Part shown: in pieces, positions 1 to 8,391 of the stretch
Layout: each line of letters starts with the position of its first letter
Numbering within the stretch: the stretch's first letter is position 1
DNA from: Flagellimonas amoyensis
GTDB lineage: Bacteria; Bacteroidota; Bacteroidia; Flavobacteriales; Flavobacteriaceae
Assembly: GCF_003058265.1 (NCBI RefSeq)
Contig: NZ_QBUK01000016.1
Location: 1-64,000 of the forward strand
Reading direction: 5' to 3'
DNA length: 64,000 bases
Translations under genes and position numbers: made by a program
The notes under the pieces: model-generated
The model's database searches: none
Told to the model about the DNA's origin: nothing
The model's input: only the letters and a program-made list of their open reading frames with translations

Positions 1-6
1 CACTAT

Positions 7-54
7 GCTCACTTTGGTCCGCCGCGGGTGGCTCAGTTTAATCCGCCGAAGGTG
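7..54. repeat. Two tandem 24-bp imperfect repeats, probable IS21-family end
   Basis: Two adjacent 24-base units (7-30 and 31-54) share GCTCA, CCGCC and GGTG blocks and differ at only a few positions. Repeated blocks of the type GGTGGCTCAnTTTnnnCCG near the tips are known from Bacteroidetes IS21-family (IstA/IstB) elements, so the window probably opens at the end of such an element lying to the left. The exact tip is not resolved; it could be anywhere near 55-90. No transposase is visible inside the window. Confidence 0.45.
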
Positions 55-340
55 GTATACTATGCCCGTTTTTTGCAGTTCTAGACCGAAGTTCACGATA
101 GCATTGAAAAAGTTCTGTTTCAACTTCCATCAGATAAGTATTGATTTCCTGAGCTTCTTTTGTTCGCCCCAGAACCTTCGACCCCTTACTGTCCCATATC
201 TCTTTCGGGATAGTATACTTTAAACTCATGTTTGCCCTTTGCGAATCAACGGTGATTCGGGCATAGATCTTTGCGTTGTCGTCATTTCTTCGGGAAGTAC
301 TTATCCAGAAACTGATTGAAAATGTTGTCCGGGTTCTCAT
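38..340 (-). pseudogene. Truncated tyrosine recombinase (integrase), N-terminal arm domain only
   Basis: The reading frame gives the start of a Bacteroidetes phage-type integrase: an arm DNA-binding domain with the typical pattern of a short beta region (KIYARITVDSQRANMSLKY), then IPKEIWD and a helix with EINTYLMEVE. Only about 85-100 residues remain of a protein that is usually near 400, so the SAM-like core-binding and catalytic domains (R..HxxR..Y) are absent. The frame runs into the putative IS21-type repeats at its 3' end, which suggests insertion cut the gene. It lies next to the 3' end of tRNA-Arg(UCU), a usual integration site, so it is likely the relic of an integrated element. It cannot be active as it stands. 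Confidence 0.7.
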
Positions 341-513
341 AGGTTTTGTGTTAAATTGAACGATAATTACCTACGAAAGTCAAATACTAAAGGATTGTAA
401 GATAGTTAATTACACGCTTATTCGGTTAACACTTTGAAGAAAAAATTTACTAACCGAATTACAAACCAAAACATACCATTTCAAACCGATTCAAATGGGG
501 CTGCTAAAACATT

Positions 514-548
514 AAAGCCTTGCAAATCAATAAGATATGCAAGGCTTT
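514..548. terminator. Terminator-like hairpin downstream of tRNA-Arg
   Basis: An 11-bp perfect inverted repeat (AAAGCCTTGCA at 514-524 and TGCAAGGCTTT at 538-548) encloses a 13-base loop. The tail is T-rich on the plus strand and weaker on the minus strand. It lies 22 bases past the 3' end of the tRNA and can end transcription of the tRNA, of anything entering from the left, or both. Confidence 0.6.
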
Positions 549-570
549 GTTTTTGTTTGAACTCATAAAG

Positions 571-644
571 TGATCGCGGAAGGATTCGAACCTTCGACCG
601 TCTGCTTAGAAGGCAGATGCTCTATCCAGCTGAGCTACGCGACC
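571..644 (-). tRNA. tRNA-Arg (anticodon UCU)
   Basis: A complete 74-base cloverleaf can be drawn on the minus strand: a 7-bp acceptor stem (GGTCGCG with CGCGATC, one G-T pair), a D arm with GCTC/GAGC, an anticodon stem TCTGC/GCAGA around loop CTTCTAA, and a T arm GAAGG-TTCGAAT-CCTTC. The discriminator base is A and CCA is not encoded. The anticodon TCT reads AGA/AGG arginine codons. Its 3' end points to the integrase fragment, the classic layout of a tRNA attachment site. Confidence 0.95.
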
Positions 645-746
645 GCACTTTTGCGGGTGCAAATATACTAATGTGAACCGTTGTAAAAAATATTTTTTTC
701 ATTTCTTACCCCTTTCACTGGAAAAAGCTCTAGGCCAATAATTTAA

Positions 747-1622
747 CTAGTCAAAGCCTATCTCCTTGATGCCCTCATGGCTGATCTTGATGACCTCTAG
801 CGGTTCTTTGTCCCATGTCATATCCTGTTCCACAAAATATTTCATCATCCCAGAGGTCTCTTTTTCGTCCAAAATCCTCTTAAAATCGATATGGCCTTCA
901 CCCACAGGGGCAAACTTGCCTTCGTCGTCCATATCCTTTACGTGCCATGACTTGAACCTGCCTGGATATTTTTCAAAATAAGCTACGGGATCTGCCCCTG
1001 CCTTGGTCACCCAATAGAGGTCCATCTGGAAGTTCACGTATTTAGGGTCGGTATTCTCCAATAGATAATCTATGGTAACCACACCATCTTCGTTCTTCTT
1101 AAATTCAAAATCGTGGTTGTGGTACAAAAGTTTGAGGCCGGCTGCTTCACATTTCTTGCCCAGTTCCGTGAGTATGTCCGCCAAGTCCTTGACAGTACCT
1201 TTCATTCCCATGGTACGGGATTCCATATCAAAGGTGAACATCCCCATAGGCGGCACTGGAATGGTGAAATACTCAAACCCGGCTGTCTTTACCGCTGCAA
1301 TCTGCTCATCGGCATTCTCTAGGGTCACTGTTCCCTGATGTGTGCTAACTGGTTTGAGTCCCAATCTTTCCAGATAGGCCTTAAAATCCTCTGGGGCCAT
1401 CCCATAAAATTTTCCTTCGTTGTAACCGGCAGCTTCGACGTAGGCGTATCCTGCGTCCTCCACTTTTTCCAAAGTAGCTTTTGGATCCTTGCCCATATGG
1501 TCCCTGACCGTATAAAGGGCCAGTCCGCCAAAATTGTCCTGTGCCTGCATTGAAGTTGCCAAAGCGCCCAGCATCAAGACGGTTAGGGCCTTTTTTCCAT
1601 TGTTGATTATGAAATTGTGCAT
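747..1622 (-). CDS. Secreted sugar phosphate isomerase/epimerase-like TIM-barrel protein
   Basis: This 291-residue protein has a signal peptide (cleavage near residue 27, after MQA) and then a xylose-isomerase-like TIM barrel. Likely metal ligands are visible in order: His/His in LLYHNHDFEF (about 165), Asp in FQMDLYW (about 200), His in WHVKDMD (about 227) and Glu in FVEQDM (about 265). The family isomerises or epimerises sugars and sugar derivatives; the export signal indicates periplasmic action, common for Bacteroidetes members. It is a single gene separated by a terminator from the YceI gene upstream. The substrate cannot be read from sequence. Confidence 0.8.
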   Translation of the reverse strand: MHNFIINNGKKALTVLMLGALATSMQAQDNFGGLALYTVRDHMGKDPKATLEKVEDAGYAYVEAAGYNEGKFYGMAPEDFKAYLERLGLKPVSTHQGTVTLENADEQIAAVKTAGFEYFTIPVPPMGMFTFDMESRTMGMKGTVKDLADILTELGKKCEAAGLKLLYHNHDFEFKKNEDGVVTIDYLLENTDPKYVNFQMDLYWVTKAGADPVAYFEKYPGRFKSWHVKDMDDEGKFAPVGEGHIDFKRILDEKETSGMMKYFVEQDMTWDKEPLEVIKISHEGIKEIGFD

Positions 1623-1695
1623 GTTGTTTGTTTTAGTTGAAAATCAGTCTCACAAGATACCTATTTTCCTGAAACATCACAGCACACATTTGAAC

Positions 1696-1732
1696 ATAAA
1701 AAAATCCGTTGGATGTACTATCGCAACGGATT
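1696..1732 (-). terminator. Rho-independent terminator after the YceI gene
   Basis: A perfect 9-bp stem (AATCCGTTG at 1703-1711 with CAACGGATT at 724-732 of the same kilobase) is followed on the minus strand by seven T. It stands 22 bases after the stop codon of the YceI gene at 1755 and separates it from the isomerase-like gene. Confidence 0.8.
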
Positions 1733-1754
1733 GAATCTATAATTCCAACAAAAC

Positions 1755-2354
1755 CTATATCTCCTTCAACTTAAGGGAAAGTTCTACCTTGATCTTATTG
1801 TCCACCTTGATCATTCCCAAAACTTTGCGGGGAGGTTCAAGTCCAAAATCGCTCAACAAGAGGTCCAAGGTCCCGTTCACACAAATATCCCCTGCTTGGA
1901 CACAGCTCAGTGTGGTCTCATATTTACGGGCCACTCCTGCAATGGTAATTTCCATGCCCACTCCAATTTTTTGCCCACCGTTCTCGGCTGGGTCCACATG
2001 GAGCAGCCTGAGTTCCACTTGTGGGTGTTGCTCAGTTTTCAACAGCTCCCTGAAATCCTTGTTGATGGCCTTTCCTCCACAATCAAAGCAATCGTTCGCC
2101 AGTTTGAGCTTGGCATTTTTGAACTGGATCTGTTCCACTTTGTCATTATAGGTCAACTGCACGGGCACTTCGAGTTCCTGTACCTTGTACTTGCAGGTAA
2201 AACCATTGACATTGGTGGTACCGATGATCACCACCTCACTCTCAGGGGCCACCCACACCCTTGTCTCACGTTCCGGTGCAGAAAAGAAAGCCCCGAAGAT
2301 AAGAAGGGTCATGGCGGATATGCTCTTGACGTTATGGATCACAAATGGTATCAT
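1755..2354 (-). CDS. YceI-family protein, cysteine-rich variant
   Basis: The 199-residue product has a hydrophobic export signal in the first 25-30 residues and the YceI pattern: a lipocalin-like barrel with FKNAKLKL, a segment HPQVELRL, and the C-terminal LLSDFGLEPPRKVLGMIKVDNKI. YceI proteins bind isoprenoid-type lipids in the periplasm. Unusual for the family are several cysteines (FTCKY, NDCFDCGG, LSCVQAGDICVNG), which could form disulfides or bind a cofactor. The gene follows a porin gene and a second YceI gene on the same strand, so the three probably work together at the envelope. Partner and ligand are unknown. Confidence 0.8.
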   Translation of the reverse strand: MIPFVIHNVKSISAMTLLIFGAFFSAPERETRVWVAPESEVVIIGTTNVNGFTCKYKVQELEVPVQLTYNDKVEQIQFKNAKLKLANDCFDCGGKAINKDFRELLKTEQHPQVELRLLHVDPAENGGQKIGVGMEITIAGVARKYETTLSCVQAGDICVNGTLDLLLSDFGLEPPRKVLGMIKVDNKIKVELSLKLKEI

Positions 2355-2390
2355 GATAATTAAAGGTATTGATTTTTATGGTTTCAATCA

Positions 2391-2416
2391 AGGTCTGGGA
2401 CGTTCGTCCCAGACCT
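2391..2416. other. Strong intercistronic hairpin between porin and YceI genes
   Basis: AGGTCTGGGA at 2391-2400 pairs with TCCCAGACCT at 2407-2416 over a 6-base loop CGTTCG. The T-rich tail is on the plus strand, where no gene ends here. On the minus strand, the direction of the genes, it lies between the porin stop and the YceI start without a good T-run, so it may act as a partial terminator or as an mRNA stability element. Confidence 0.55.
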
Positions 2417-2439
2417 TTTCACCTAAACTCAAGAGTGAC

Positions 2440-3702
2440 CTAGAAACTGATGACAGCTTCCAACAAGACTCCTTTGAACTCCCCTTCGCTGAAGATACTT
2501 GCTGGGTCAAATCCATCGTACTGTTGGTTTACATACTCAATTTTGGCAAGTATGTTCTTGGTCAAGAAAATTCCGCCTCCCAATTGGAACCTGTCAATGG
2601 TAATGTCCTCTCCGGCAGCGGTGTCGGCATTTACCGTATTGTATCGGGTTCCTAGGTAGAAGTTTTCAGTTTTACCGAAGCGGTAGATAAGCTCTCCTGC
2701 CAATTGGGTAGCTGTCCTGTCGTCAGCCTCAGCATTTGTCTTACCTTTGGCCTGTTCAAAGGTTCCGAAGAACTCCAATCCTTTGTATTTTAGGAAAGGG
2801 TTCACCATAAAGGCTGTTATCTCATTTCGCATACCTGGGTCGAACCTACCGGAACGGAAATTGCCGGATGTAGAGGCCTCTGTGTTTTCCATGACCAAAT
2901 AGTATCTGGAACCACTACGGTCGGCACTGTATAGGTAAACGTTGCCTGATTTTCCGGTGGAATACATAGATCCTGTCAAACGCAATCTAAAGTCATCTGT
3001 CAACTGTTTGTCATATCCCAATTTGGCCAAGATGGAAGCTCCTGTGGTTTCAGGATTGTTCACGGCTTGGTTCAATTTACCATTGGATAGCCCGAACATC
3101 CCGATGAAACCATTTTTCCTGAAATAGACCTCGCCACCTACCTCTGTGGTAAAGGCATCCATGATCAAGTTGCCCACAAAGGGGTTGTGCATGGCCTGGG
3201 CGTTGTCGGTTCTCCTAAAGTGTGCATCACCATAGTTGTTTTCCATGTGTCCCACTTTCACGGTCACATATTTCATGGCTTCCTCCAACAGTCCGGGGCT
3301 GATGAAATCCAAGTTGTCCACTTGGAAATACCCACCCTTCACATAGGGTTCTGGGTGGTGTCTGGAAGACAAGTAGGTCCTTAAGTGCATACGTACACCT
3401 TTGGCCAAGGCCACATCAAGATCCAAGTTGGCGGTTGCCAAGTTGAAGTTGTCCCCAATTTCAATAAGCTCCACGGCACCTGAGTTTTCATGGTCCACTG
3501 CCTGGAACTGTAGCGTGGATGATCCACCGATCCTTACCTTCACCCCATCAAAGGTAAGCGCCGTATCCTTTGGGCTTTCAAAAACATTGACACCGTTCCT
3601 GTCCGGTTGTCTGTAGTTGTCCAGATTTCGGTTTTGGGAATGACCCCATAGACCTACCATACATGTTATGGCAAACACCCCGTATTTTATGTATTTTTTC
3701 AT
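2440..3702 (-). CDS. Outer-membrane porin-like beta-barrel protein
   Basis: The 420-residue protein has a signal peptide (ending near WGHSQ) and long amphipathic beta-strand repeats rich in aromatic and charged residues, ending in a terminal strand KGVLLEAVISF with a C-terminal Phe typical of outer-membrane barrels. It resembles phosphate-selective porin O/P-like proteins of Bacteroidetes. It lies between two YceI genes on the same strand (44 bases after the upstream YceI gene ends, 85 before the next begins). A transport role at the outer membrane is likely; what it passes is unknown. Confidence 0.65.
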   Translation of the reverse strand: MKKYIKYGVFAITCMVGLWGHSQNRNLDNYRQPDRNGVNVFESPKDTALTFDGVKVRIGGSSTLQFQAVDHENSGAVELIEIGDNFNLATANLDLDVALAKGVRMHLRTYLSSRHHPEPYVKGGYFQVDNLDFISPGLLEEAMKYVTVKVGHMENNYGDAHFRRTDNAQAMHNPFVGNLIMDAFTTEVGGEVYFRKNGFIGMFGLSNGKLNQAVNNPETTGASILAKLGYDKQLTDDFRLRLTGSMYSTGKSGNVYLYSADRSGSRYYLVMENTEASTSGNFRSGRFDPGMRNEITAFMVNPFLKYKGLEFFGTFEQAKGKTNAEADDRTATQLAGELIYRFGKTENFYLGTRYNTVNADTAAGEDITIDRFQLGGGIFLTKNILAKIEYVNQQYDGFDPASIFSEGEFKGVLLEAVISF

Positions 3703-3746
3703 TGTTATGGATTTTAAGTTGAGTACTTCTTTTATTGTTTATCTAT

Positions 3747-4349
3747 TTATTTTTTCCAAACGGTATTGTAGTGGATCTCTATTTCATCACCTGTTTTGAT
3801 GGTTCCCATCAAAGCTTTGGGAGGCTCTACCCCATAATCGGTCATTTTCAGTCCTTTTTTGCCTTCCAAAGTGGCCTTGTCACCATTTACCGTCAAATCA
3901 AAAGGCAGCTCTATTTTGTTTGTCTTTCCTGCAATGGTCAGGTTGCCATTGGCCACTACCTTGTATTTGTTCGTTGAGCCCACCGGAGTAATTTCCTTGA
4001 CACCTGAAAGTTGGAAGACAATCTGCTTATGACTATCCGTGTTCAAGGCCTTGTAGGTGTTCTTGTCCATAGCTCCCTTTCCACTTTTTAGGCTTTCTGC
4101 CTCAACGGTGAACTTCAAGGTCGTGATCTTGGGCAGTTCCCCCGTAATGTCCACTTGGAGCGTTCCGGATTTTTGCTCGGCAACCTCTTCCCAATCATGC
4201 AGACTGGATGTTCCGGTGACCATGAGTTTCCCCTCACCATTGCTGAGCTTGAAACTTTGCGAGGAAAGGGTGATGGGCGCCAGACCCAACACCATTGCCA
4301 GTAAGGCTATTTTTACTGATCGCTGATTCATTTTGATATAACTTTTCAT
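3747..4349 (-). CDS. YceI-family lipid-binding-like periplasmic protein
   Basis: The 200-residue product, taken from the internal start MKSYIK, has a signal peptide (about residues 10-30, LLAMVLGLAPITLSSQS). The mature part has the YceI barrel: TGTSSLHDWEE near the N-terminus, then TLKFTVEAESLKSG, KQIVFQL and the C-terminal MTDYGVEPPKALMGTIK. Upstream in-frame codons (from 4391) extend it without adding a signal, and MNQRS at 4331 is another possible start. It heads a minus-strand run YceI, porin, YceI, suggesting an envelope function shared by the three. Confidence 0.82.
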   Translation of the reverse strand: MKSYIKMNQRSVKIALLAMVLGLAPITLSSQSFKLSNGEGKLMVTGTSSLHDWEEVAEQKSGTLQVDITGELPKITTLKFTVEAESLKSGKGAMDKNTYKALNTDSHKQIVFQLSGVKEITPVGSTNKYKVVANGNLTIAGKTNKIELPFDLTVNGDKATLEGKKGLKMTDYGVEPPKALMGTIKTGDEIEIHYNTVWKK

Positions 4350-4583
4350 AGTTTCTAGGTTTTGATAGGACAAAGATCCTGTACAGACCATTCTTAAAAG
4401 ATGATAATTGTCAGGTTTTTCCTAAAACTCCATTTTCCTATGGAAAACACCTCCTTTTTATCATTTTCGTAATGCAACAGGAGATCATTTGGGTTGAATT
4501 ATATAGAAAGTATCCTATTTGAGAAACCCTGATTTCTTTGGAAAAGTTGACTGGGGAGGGACATACCAAAGACACTTTCTTCT

Positions 4584-4591
4584 TAACTTTG
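4584..4591 (+). promoter_or_regulatory. Candidate -7 promoter element for the antiporter gene
   Basis: TAACTTTG fits the Bacteroidetes -7 consensus TAnnTTTG and lies 56 bases before the antiporter start. No TTG is found at the expected -33 distance, so this is only a partial match. The rest of the 297-base gap from 4350 holds no other recognisable gene or hairpin. Confidence 0.3.
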
Positions 4592-4646
4592 GGATTCTGG
4601 TCCACCAGTGGAAAATTGTTCCGATAACCATTAAAACCCTCCCGAT

Positions 4647-6623
4647 ATGCACTTACCCATGTTACAGGACTTTTTGATCTTGCTAGGACTTTCCATGGTA
4701 GTCGTATTTGTGCTGCAACGCTTGAAATTGCCTTCCATCCTCGGTTTTTTGGTCACTGGGATCTTGATCGGGCCTTATGGTTTTGGCCTTTTGCACGAAT
4801 CGGAACAGATCGAGGCCATTTCAGAGATCGGGGTCATCTTACTGTTGTTCGTCATCGGGATGGAACTCTCCATCAAACAGTTGATGTCCATCAAGAACAC
4901 GGTCTTTATAGGAGGTGCCTTGCAGGTGGGACTTACCGTATTGGTCTCTGGCTTGATCTATTATTTATTGGGCTTTACATGGAGCGAGGCCATTTTTGTG
5001 GGATTTCTTTTTTCACTGTCCAGTACCGCTATTGTGTTGAAGGTTTTGCAGGAGCGCAACGAAATGTCGTCCCCACATGGGCGCAATGCGCTGGCCATAC
5101 TGATTTTCCAGGACATCATCGTGGTTCCCATGATGCTCTTCACCCCCATCATTGCCGGGCAATCGGGCAATGTGACGAACAGTATTCTGATGTTGTTGCT
5201 CAAAACGGCCATTGTTCTGGCCATTACCATCTTCAGTGCCCGGTATCTGGTGCCAAAATTGATGCACTTGGTAGCCAAGACCAAGAGCAAGGAACTTTTT
5301 CTGATCACCACCATCACCATTTGCTTTGCTGTGGCCTTTCTGACTTCAGAAGCAGGGCTTTCGCTGGCATTGGGTGCCTTTTTGGCGGGGCTGATCATTT
5401 CCGAATCCGAATATAGCCATCAGGCCACCAGCATCATATTGCCTTTCAGGGAGCTTTTCACCAGTTTCTTCTTCATATCGGTGGGCATGCTTTTGGACCT
5501 TACTTTTTTTGGAAAGCACGTGGGGGTCATTTTGCTCATCGTGTTTGGGGTTTTCCTTATCAAATCGTTGATTGCCGCCCTGTCCATTGCCGTACTCAAA
5601 TATCCGGCAAGGACATTTCTGCTAACCGGCCTTGCCCTTTTTCAAGTGGGGGAATTTGCCTTTATCCTTTCAAAAGTGGGAATACAATATGGGTTGCTCA
5701 ATGCTGAGACCAACCAATATTTCTTGGCCGTTTCCATCATTTCGATGTTCCTGACGCCGTTCGTGATCATTTTCTCGGAAAACATTGCTTTTGGTGTGAT
5801 GAAACTGAGACCTATCAAAGCAGTGGACAAAATGCTCATGGCCTCGGAGGAAAAGGAAAAATCCGATGAGATGAAGAACCATTTGGTCATTATCGGCTAT
5901 GGCATCAATGGTAGCAACCTCGCAAAGGCTGCCGAGTTCAGTAACATCCCCTACGTGGTGGTGGAGCTCAACGCCGATGTGGTGAGAAAGGAAAGGCAGA
6001 ATAACGTACCCATCCATTTTGGGGATGCCACACAGGACCATATCCTGGAATTTGCACACGTGTCCAAGGCCCGGGTAGTGGTCATTGCCATTTCAGACCC
6101 GATAGCCACCAAGGCCATCATCAAGAACATCAGGAGCATCAGCCGGTCCATTCATATCATTGTGAGGACCCGTTATGTAAAGGAGATCACAGAATTGATT
6201 GCCATGGGTGCGGACGATGTGATCCCAGAGGAATTTGAAACGTCCATTGAGATATTTTCAAGGACCCTGCACAATTTTCTGGTACCCGAAGATGATATTG
6301 AGCATCTGGTGAACAGTGCCCGACTGGACAACTACGAACTGTTCCAAAACAAAAAAGGCACTCCTCGAACATTCAGACCCACCGAGTTCCCCGATTTCAA
6401 CATTTCCTGCGTGCGGGTCAATACCGACGACAGGGATATTGTGGGCAAGGAACTCAAGGACCTTAACCTAAGGAATGCCTATGGCATCAATATTTTGGGC
6501 ATTTCCAGAAAAAATGAGCTCCATAGTTCCATAAAGCCTTCCGATAAAATCTATCAGGACGACCTACTCTTTGTGAGCGGAGATCAAATGGGCATCGATC
6601 AATTCAGGAAAAGCATTGATTGA
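4647..6623 (+). CDS. Kef-type cation:proton antiporter with TrkA-N and TrkA-C domains
   Basis: The 658-residue protein belongs to the CPA2 family. About twelve membrane segments fill residues 1-385, including the conserved SSTAIVLKVL, FQDIIVVPMM and SLALGAFLAGLIIS stretches. A Rossmann RCK/TrkA-N domain follows (about 405-520) with the nucleotide motif VIIGYGINGSNLAKA, then a TrkA-C domain (about 575-658) ending in DLLFVSGDQ. Such proteins exchange K+ or Na+ for protons at the inner membrane and are gated by nucleotides or small ligands. It stands alone, convergent with the lipoprotein gene at 6627 (3 bases between stops). Whether it is glutathione-gated like KefB/C cannot be told. Confidence 0.9.
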   Translation: MHLPMLQDFLILLGLSMVVVFVLQRLKLPSILGFLVTGILIGPYGFGLLHESEQIEAISEIGVILLLFVIGMELSIKQLMSIKNTVFIGGALQVGLTVLVSGLIYYLLGFTWSEAIFVGFLFSLSSTAIVLKVLQERNEMSSPHGRNALAILIFQDIIVVPMMLFTPIIAGQSGNVTNSILMLLLKTAIVLAITIFSARYLVPKLMHLVAKTKSKELFLITTITICFAVAFLTSEAGLSLALGAFLAGLIISESEYSHQATSIILPFRELFTSFFFISVGMLLDLTFFGKHVGVILLIVFGVFLIKSLIAALSIAVLKYPARTFLLTGLALFQVGEFAFILSKVGIQYGLLNAETNQYFLAVSIISMFLTPFVIIFSENIAFGVMKLRPIKAVDKMLMASEEKEKSDEMKNHLVIIGYGINGSNLAKAAEFSNIPYVVVELNADVVRKERQNNVPIHFGDATQDHILEFAHVSKARVVVIAISDPIATKAIIKNIRSISRSIHIIVRTRYVKEITELIAMGADDVIPEEFETSIEIFSRTLHNFLVPEDDIEHLVNSARLDNYELFQNKKGTPRTFRPTEFPDFNISCVRVNTDDRDIVGKELKDLNLRNAYGINILGISRKNELHSSIKPSDKIYQDDLLFVSGDQMGIDQFRKSID

Positions 6624-6626
6624 CAA

Positions 6627-7151
6627 TTAATCAGCTATGGCCAAGCTATAGACAAAGGTGATTTCAACAGCACTCACTACGCCATCCACATCCCTTACCT
6701 CAAAATCATTGGTGAAAGAGAATGCGGTTTGGTTGACATTGAATTCAATATCAGTGTTCTGCAGACTACATGCGCTGACCAAACTCAGGTTTGCCGAAGC
6801 ATATTTCCAAGTACCTTCCAAGGTTGCCTTGTTCTGGCAATCCGTTGCATTTTGCCCTTGCCCATACTCATAACTTCTGTCCGAGTTGAAGGTGTAGGAG
6901 GCGTCCTTTTGACAGGCCGGGTATTGTGCAAAAAAATCTGTACTTGGATTGTCCACATCATCATCGGTAAGGTCAATTTCCTCATCTGCGACAATTGCTG
7001 AAAGCACCCAAGTACCAACGAGGTCTTCTTCAGCAGTGGTCAATTCACCTGTAAAATCCTCTGGACAATCAACCTCATTGTCCGAGTTGCAGGAAGAGAT
7101 GATTCCTCCCATCAGTAGCATGACACCGATAATAAAAGCGTTTCTTTTCAT
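6627..7151 (-). CDS. Lipocalin-like lipoprotein
   Basis: The start MKRNAF was preferred over the codon two residues upstream. A short hydrophobic segment ends in a lipobox (GGIISSC), so the protein is probably a lipoprotein of about 174 residues. The mature part begins with an acidic linker and then LVGTWVLSAIV and a later LEGTWKYASANL, the paired G-T-W strands typical of small lipocalin-like domains in Bacteroidetes lipoproteins. Four cysteines in the mature part (DCPED, PACQK, TDCQN, SACSL) could form two disulfides. Function unknown. Confidence 0.65.
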   Translation of the reverse strand: MKRNAFIIGVMLLMGGIISSCNSDNEVDCPEDFTGELTTAEEDLVGTWVLSAIVADEEIDLTDDDVDNPSTDFFAQYPACQKDASYTFNSDRSYEYGQGQNATDCQNKATLEGTWKYASANLSLVSACSLQNTDIEFNVNQTAFSFTNDFEVRDVDGVVSAVEITFVYSLAIAD

Positions 7152-7207
7152 AAACATATCAAATTTATAAGTTTATAGATTGATGGTGGAAACGCCATTT
7201 GGTTGCA

Positions 7208-7477
7208 TCATTTTTCCCAAAATCTTTTTTGGCCCTCTCTTTTGACCTGGGTCACCACATCCGGCAACACCTCTATCTGGAACCCCAATCCCTTCACTAT
7301 CCCATAGATACTTTCGATACAGATTTCCATGTCCAGCATGGATTGCACCCTAAGGATGTTGTCACAATCCTCTAGGTCAAAGTTGATGCCAAGACTTGGA
7401 AATTGGGTCTGTAGCGCGCCCAAGACCAGTTCGGCATTGAGATTCGATATGATGTTCGTTTTGAATACTTCTACCAT
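7208..7477 (-). CDS. Small conserved-type protein, ferredoxin-like fold
   Basis: This 89-residue protein has a beta-alpha-beta pattern similar in outline to heavy-metal-associated domains (MVEVFKTN, a helix, INFDLEDCDNILRV, a helix with ESIYGIVKGLGFQIEVL), but it lacks the CxxC metal site. Such proteins are frequent in flavobacteria without a known role. It is the last gene of the minus-strand unit that begins with the DoxX gene, 35 bases after the SRPBCC gene. No signal peptide. Confidence 0.5.
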   Translation of the reverse strand: MVEVFKTNIISNLNAELVLGALQTQFPSLGINFDLEDCDNILRVQSMLDMEICIESIYGIVKGLGFQIEVLPDVVTQVKREGQKRFWEK

Positions 7478-7512
7478 GGCGCGATCATGACCTATCCTAA
7501 GGAACGGGAAAT

Positions 7513-7926
7513 TTACCCTTCAGCATAGGTTTTAAAGTTATTGAGAATGGCCTGCCAACCTTCTTCCTGCATTTCCAAAGGATTTTGGTCCTCTGGGTCA
7601 AAAATGGTGGTCACCAAGGTCCCATTTCCTGAATTTTCGAAGGTGGTCGTGGCCTGTCTGCCATCCATCATGGTGTAGGAAATCTTTTTGTGCTCCACCA
7701 CCTCATCATAAACGGCCTCAAAATCGAAACCAAAACTACCATCTTTTGCTTCCATCCTGGCCATATATTTGCCTCCGACCTTTAGGTCGTTCTCGGCCCT
7801 AGGACAGCACCAACTGTCTGCGGCAAAGTTCCATTGGGTAATGTGTCCTGGATCTGTCCAGCATTCCCATACTGTTTCCACATCATTTTTTACCATGGCC
7901 TTTACGGTGATTCTATGTGCTTCCAT
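7513..7926 (-). CDS. SRPBCC (AHSA1/START-like) domain protein
   Basis: The 137-residue protein is a full AHSA1-type helix-grip domain: ITVKAMVKNDVETVWECWTDP at the start, HITQWNFAADSWCCPRAEND, then DFEAVYDEV and the long C-terminal helix EGWQAILNNFKTYAEG. These domains enclose a hydrophobic pocket and bind ligands; no catalytic residues are fixed in the family. It is separated from the upstream VOC gene by one base, so the two are surely co-transcribed. Such SRPBCC/VOC/DoxX groups are common under small AraC or ArsR regulators, here probably GlxA at 10720. Confidence 0.85.
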   Translation of the reverse strand: MEAHRITVKAMVKNDVETVWECWTDPGHITQWNFAADSWCCPRAENDLKVGGKYMARMEAKDGSFGFDFEAVYDEVVEHKKISYTMMDGRQATTTFENSGNGTLVTTIFDPEDQNPLEMQEEGWQAILNNFKTYAEG

Positions 7927-7927
7927 C

Positions 7928-8353
7928 TTATACGTATTGTTCGTTGAAGTTGATCATCCATCGTACACCGAACTTATCGGTGAAACTGCCAAAATAATCA
8001 CCCCAGAACTGGTCTTCCATGGGCATTTCCACATCACCTCCCTGTGAAAGTCCATCAAAGATCCGGTCGGCTTCCTGCCTACTTTCTGGATGCAGGGAAA
8101 TGTACACACTGTTCCCTTGGTTCAAGGTGTGGCCCATGGAAGGAACAATATCCGAGCCCATCAAAATGGTATCCTTGCCAATGGGAAGGCTGATGTGCAT
8201 GATCCGGTTTTTCTCCTCTTCGTTGAGACCATCGGTGCCTGGGGCATCCTCCATCTTCATATGGGCAGTGAACTCACCACCAAAAACAGATCTATAAAAA
8301 TGGAATGCCTCTTGGGTCTTTCCATCAAAGTTCAAATAGGGGTTTACTTTCAT
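7928..8353 (-). CDS. VOC-family (PhnB-like) protein
   Basis: A 141-residue single-domain member of the glyoxalase/bleomycin-resistance superfamily, PhnB-like type: it opens with VNPYLNFDGKTQEAFHFY, has MHISLPIGKDTILMGSD in the middle and closes with FWGDYFGSFTDKFGVRWMINF. Members fold as paired beta-alpha-beta-beta-beta units; the PhnB-like type is mostly without an assigned reaction. It sits second in the DoxX unit, 38 bases after DoxX and one base before the SRPBCC gene. Confidence 0.85.
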   Translation of the reverse strand: MKVNPYLNFDGKTQEAFHFYRSVFGGEFTAHMKMEDAPGTDGLNEEEKNRIMHISLPIGKDTILMGSDIVPSMGHTLNQGNSVYISLHPESRQEADRIFDGLSQGGDVEMPMEDQFWGDYFGSFTDKFGVRWMINFNEQYV

Positions 8354-8391
8354 TTTTCTTGTTTTTTGTTGAAGATTAAATTGATTTTATT

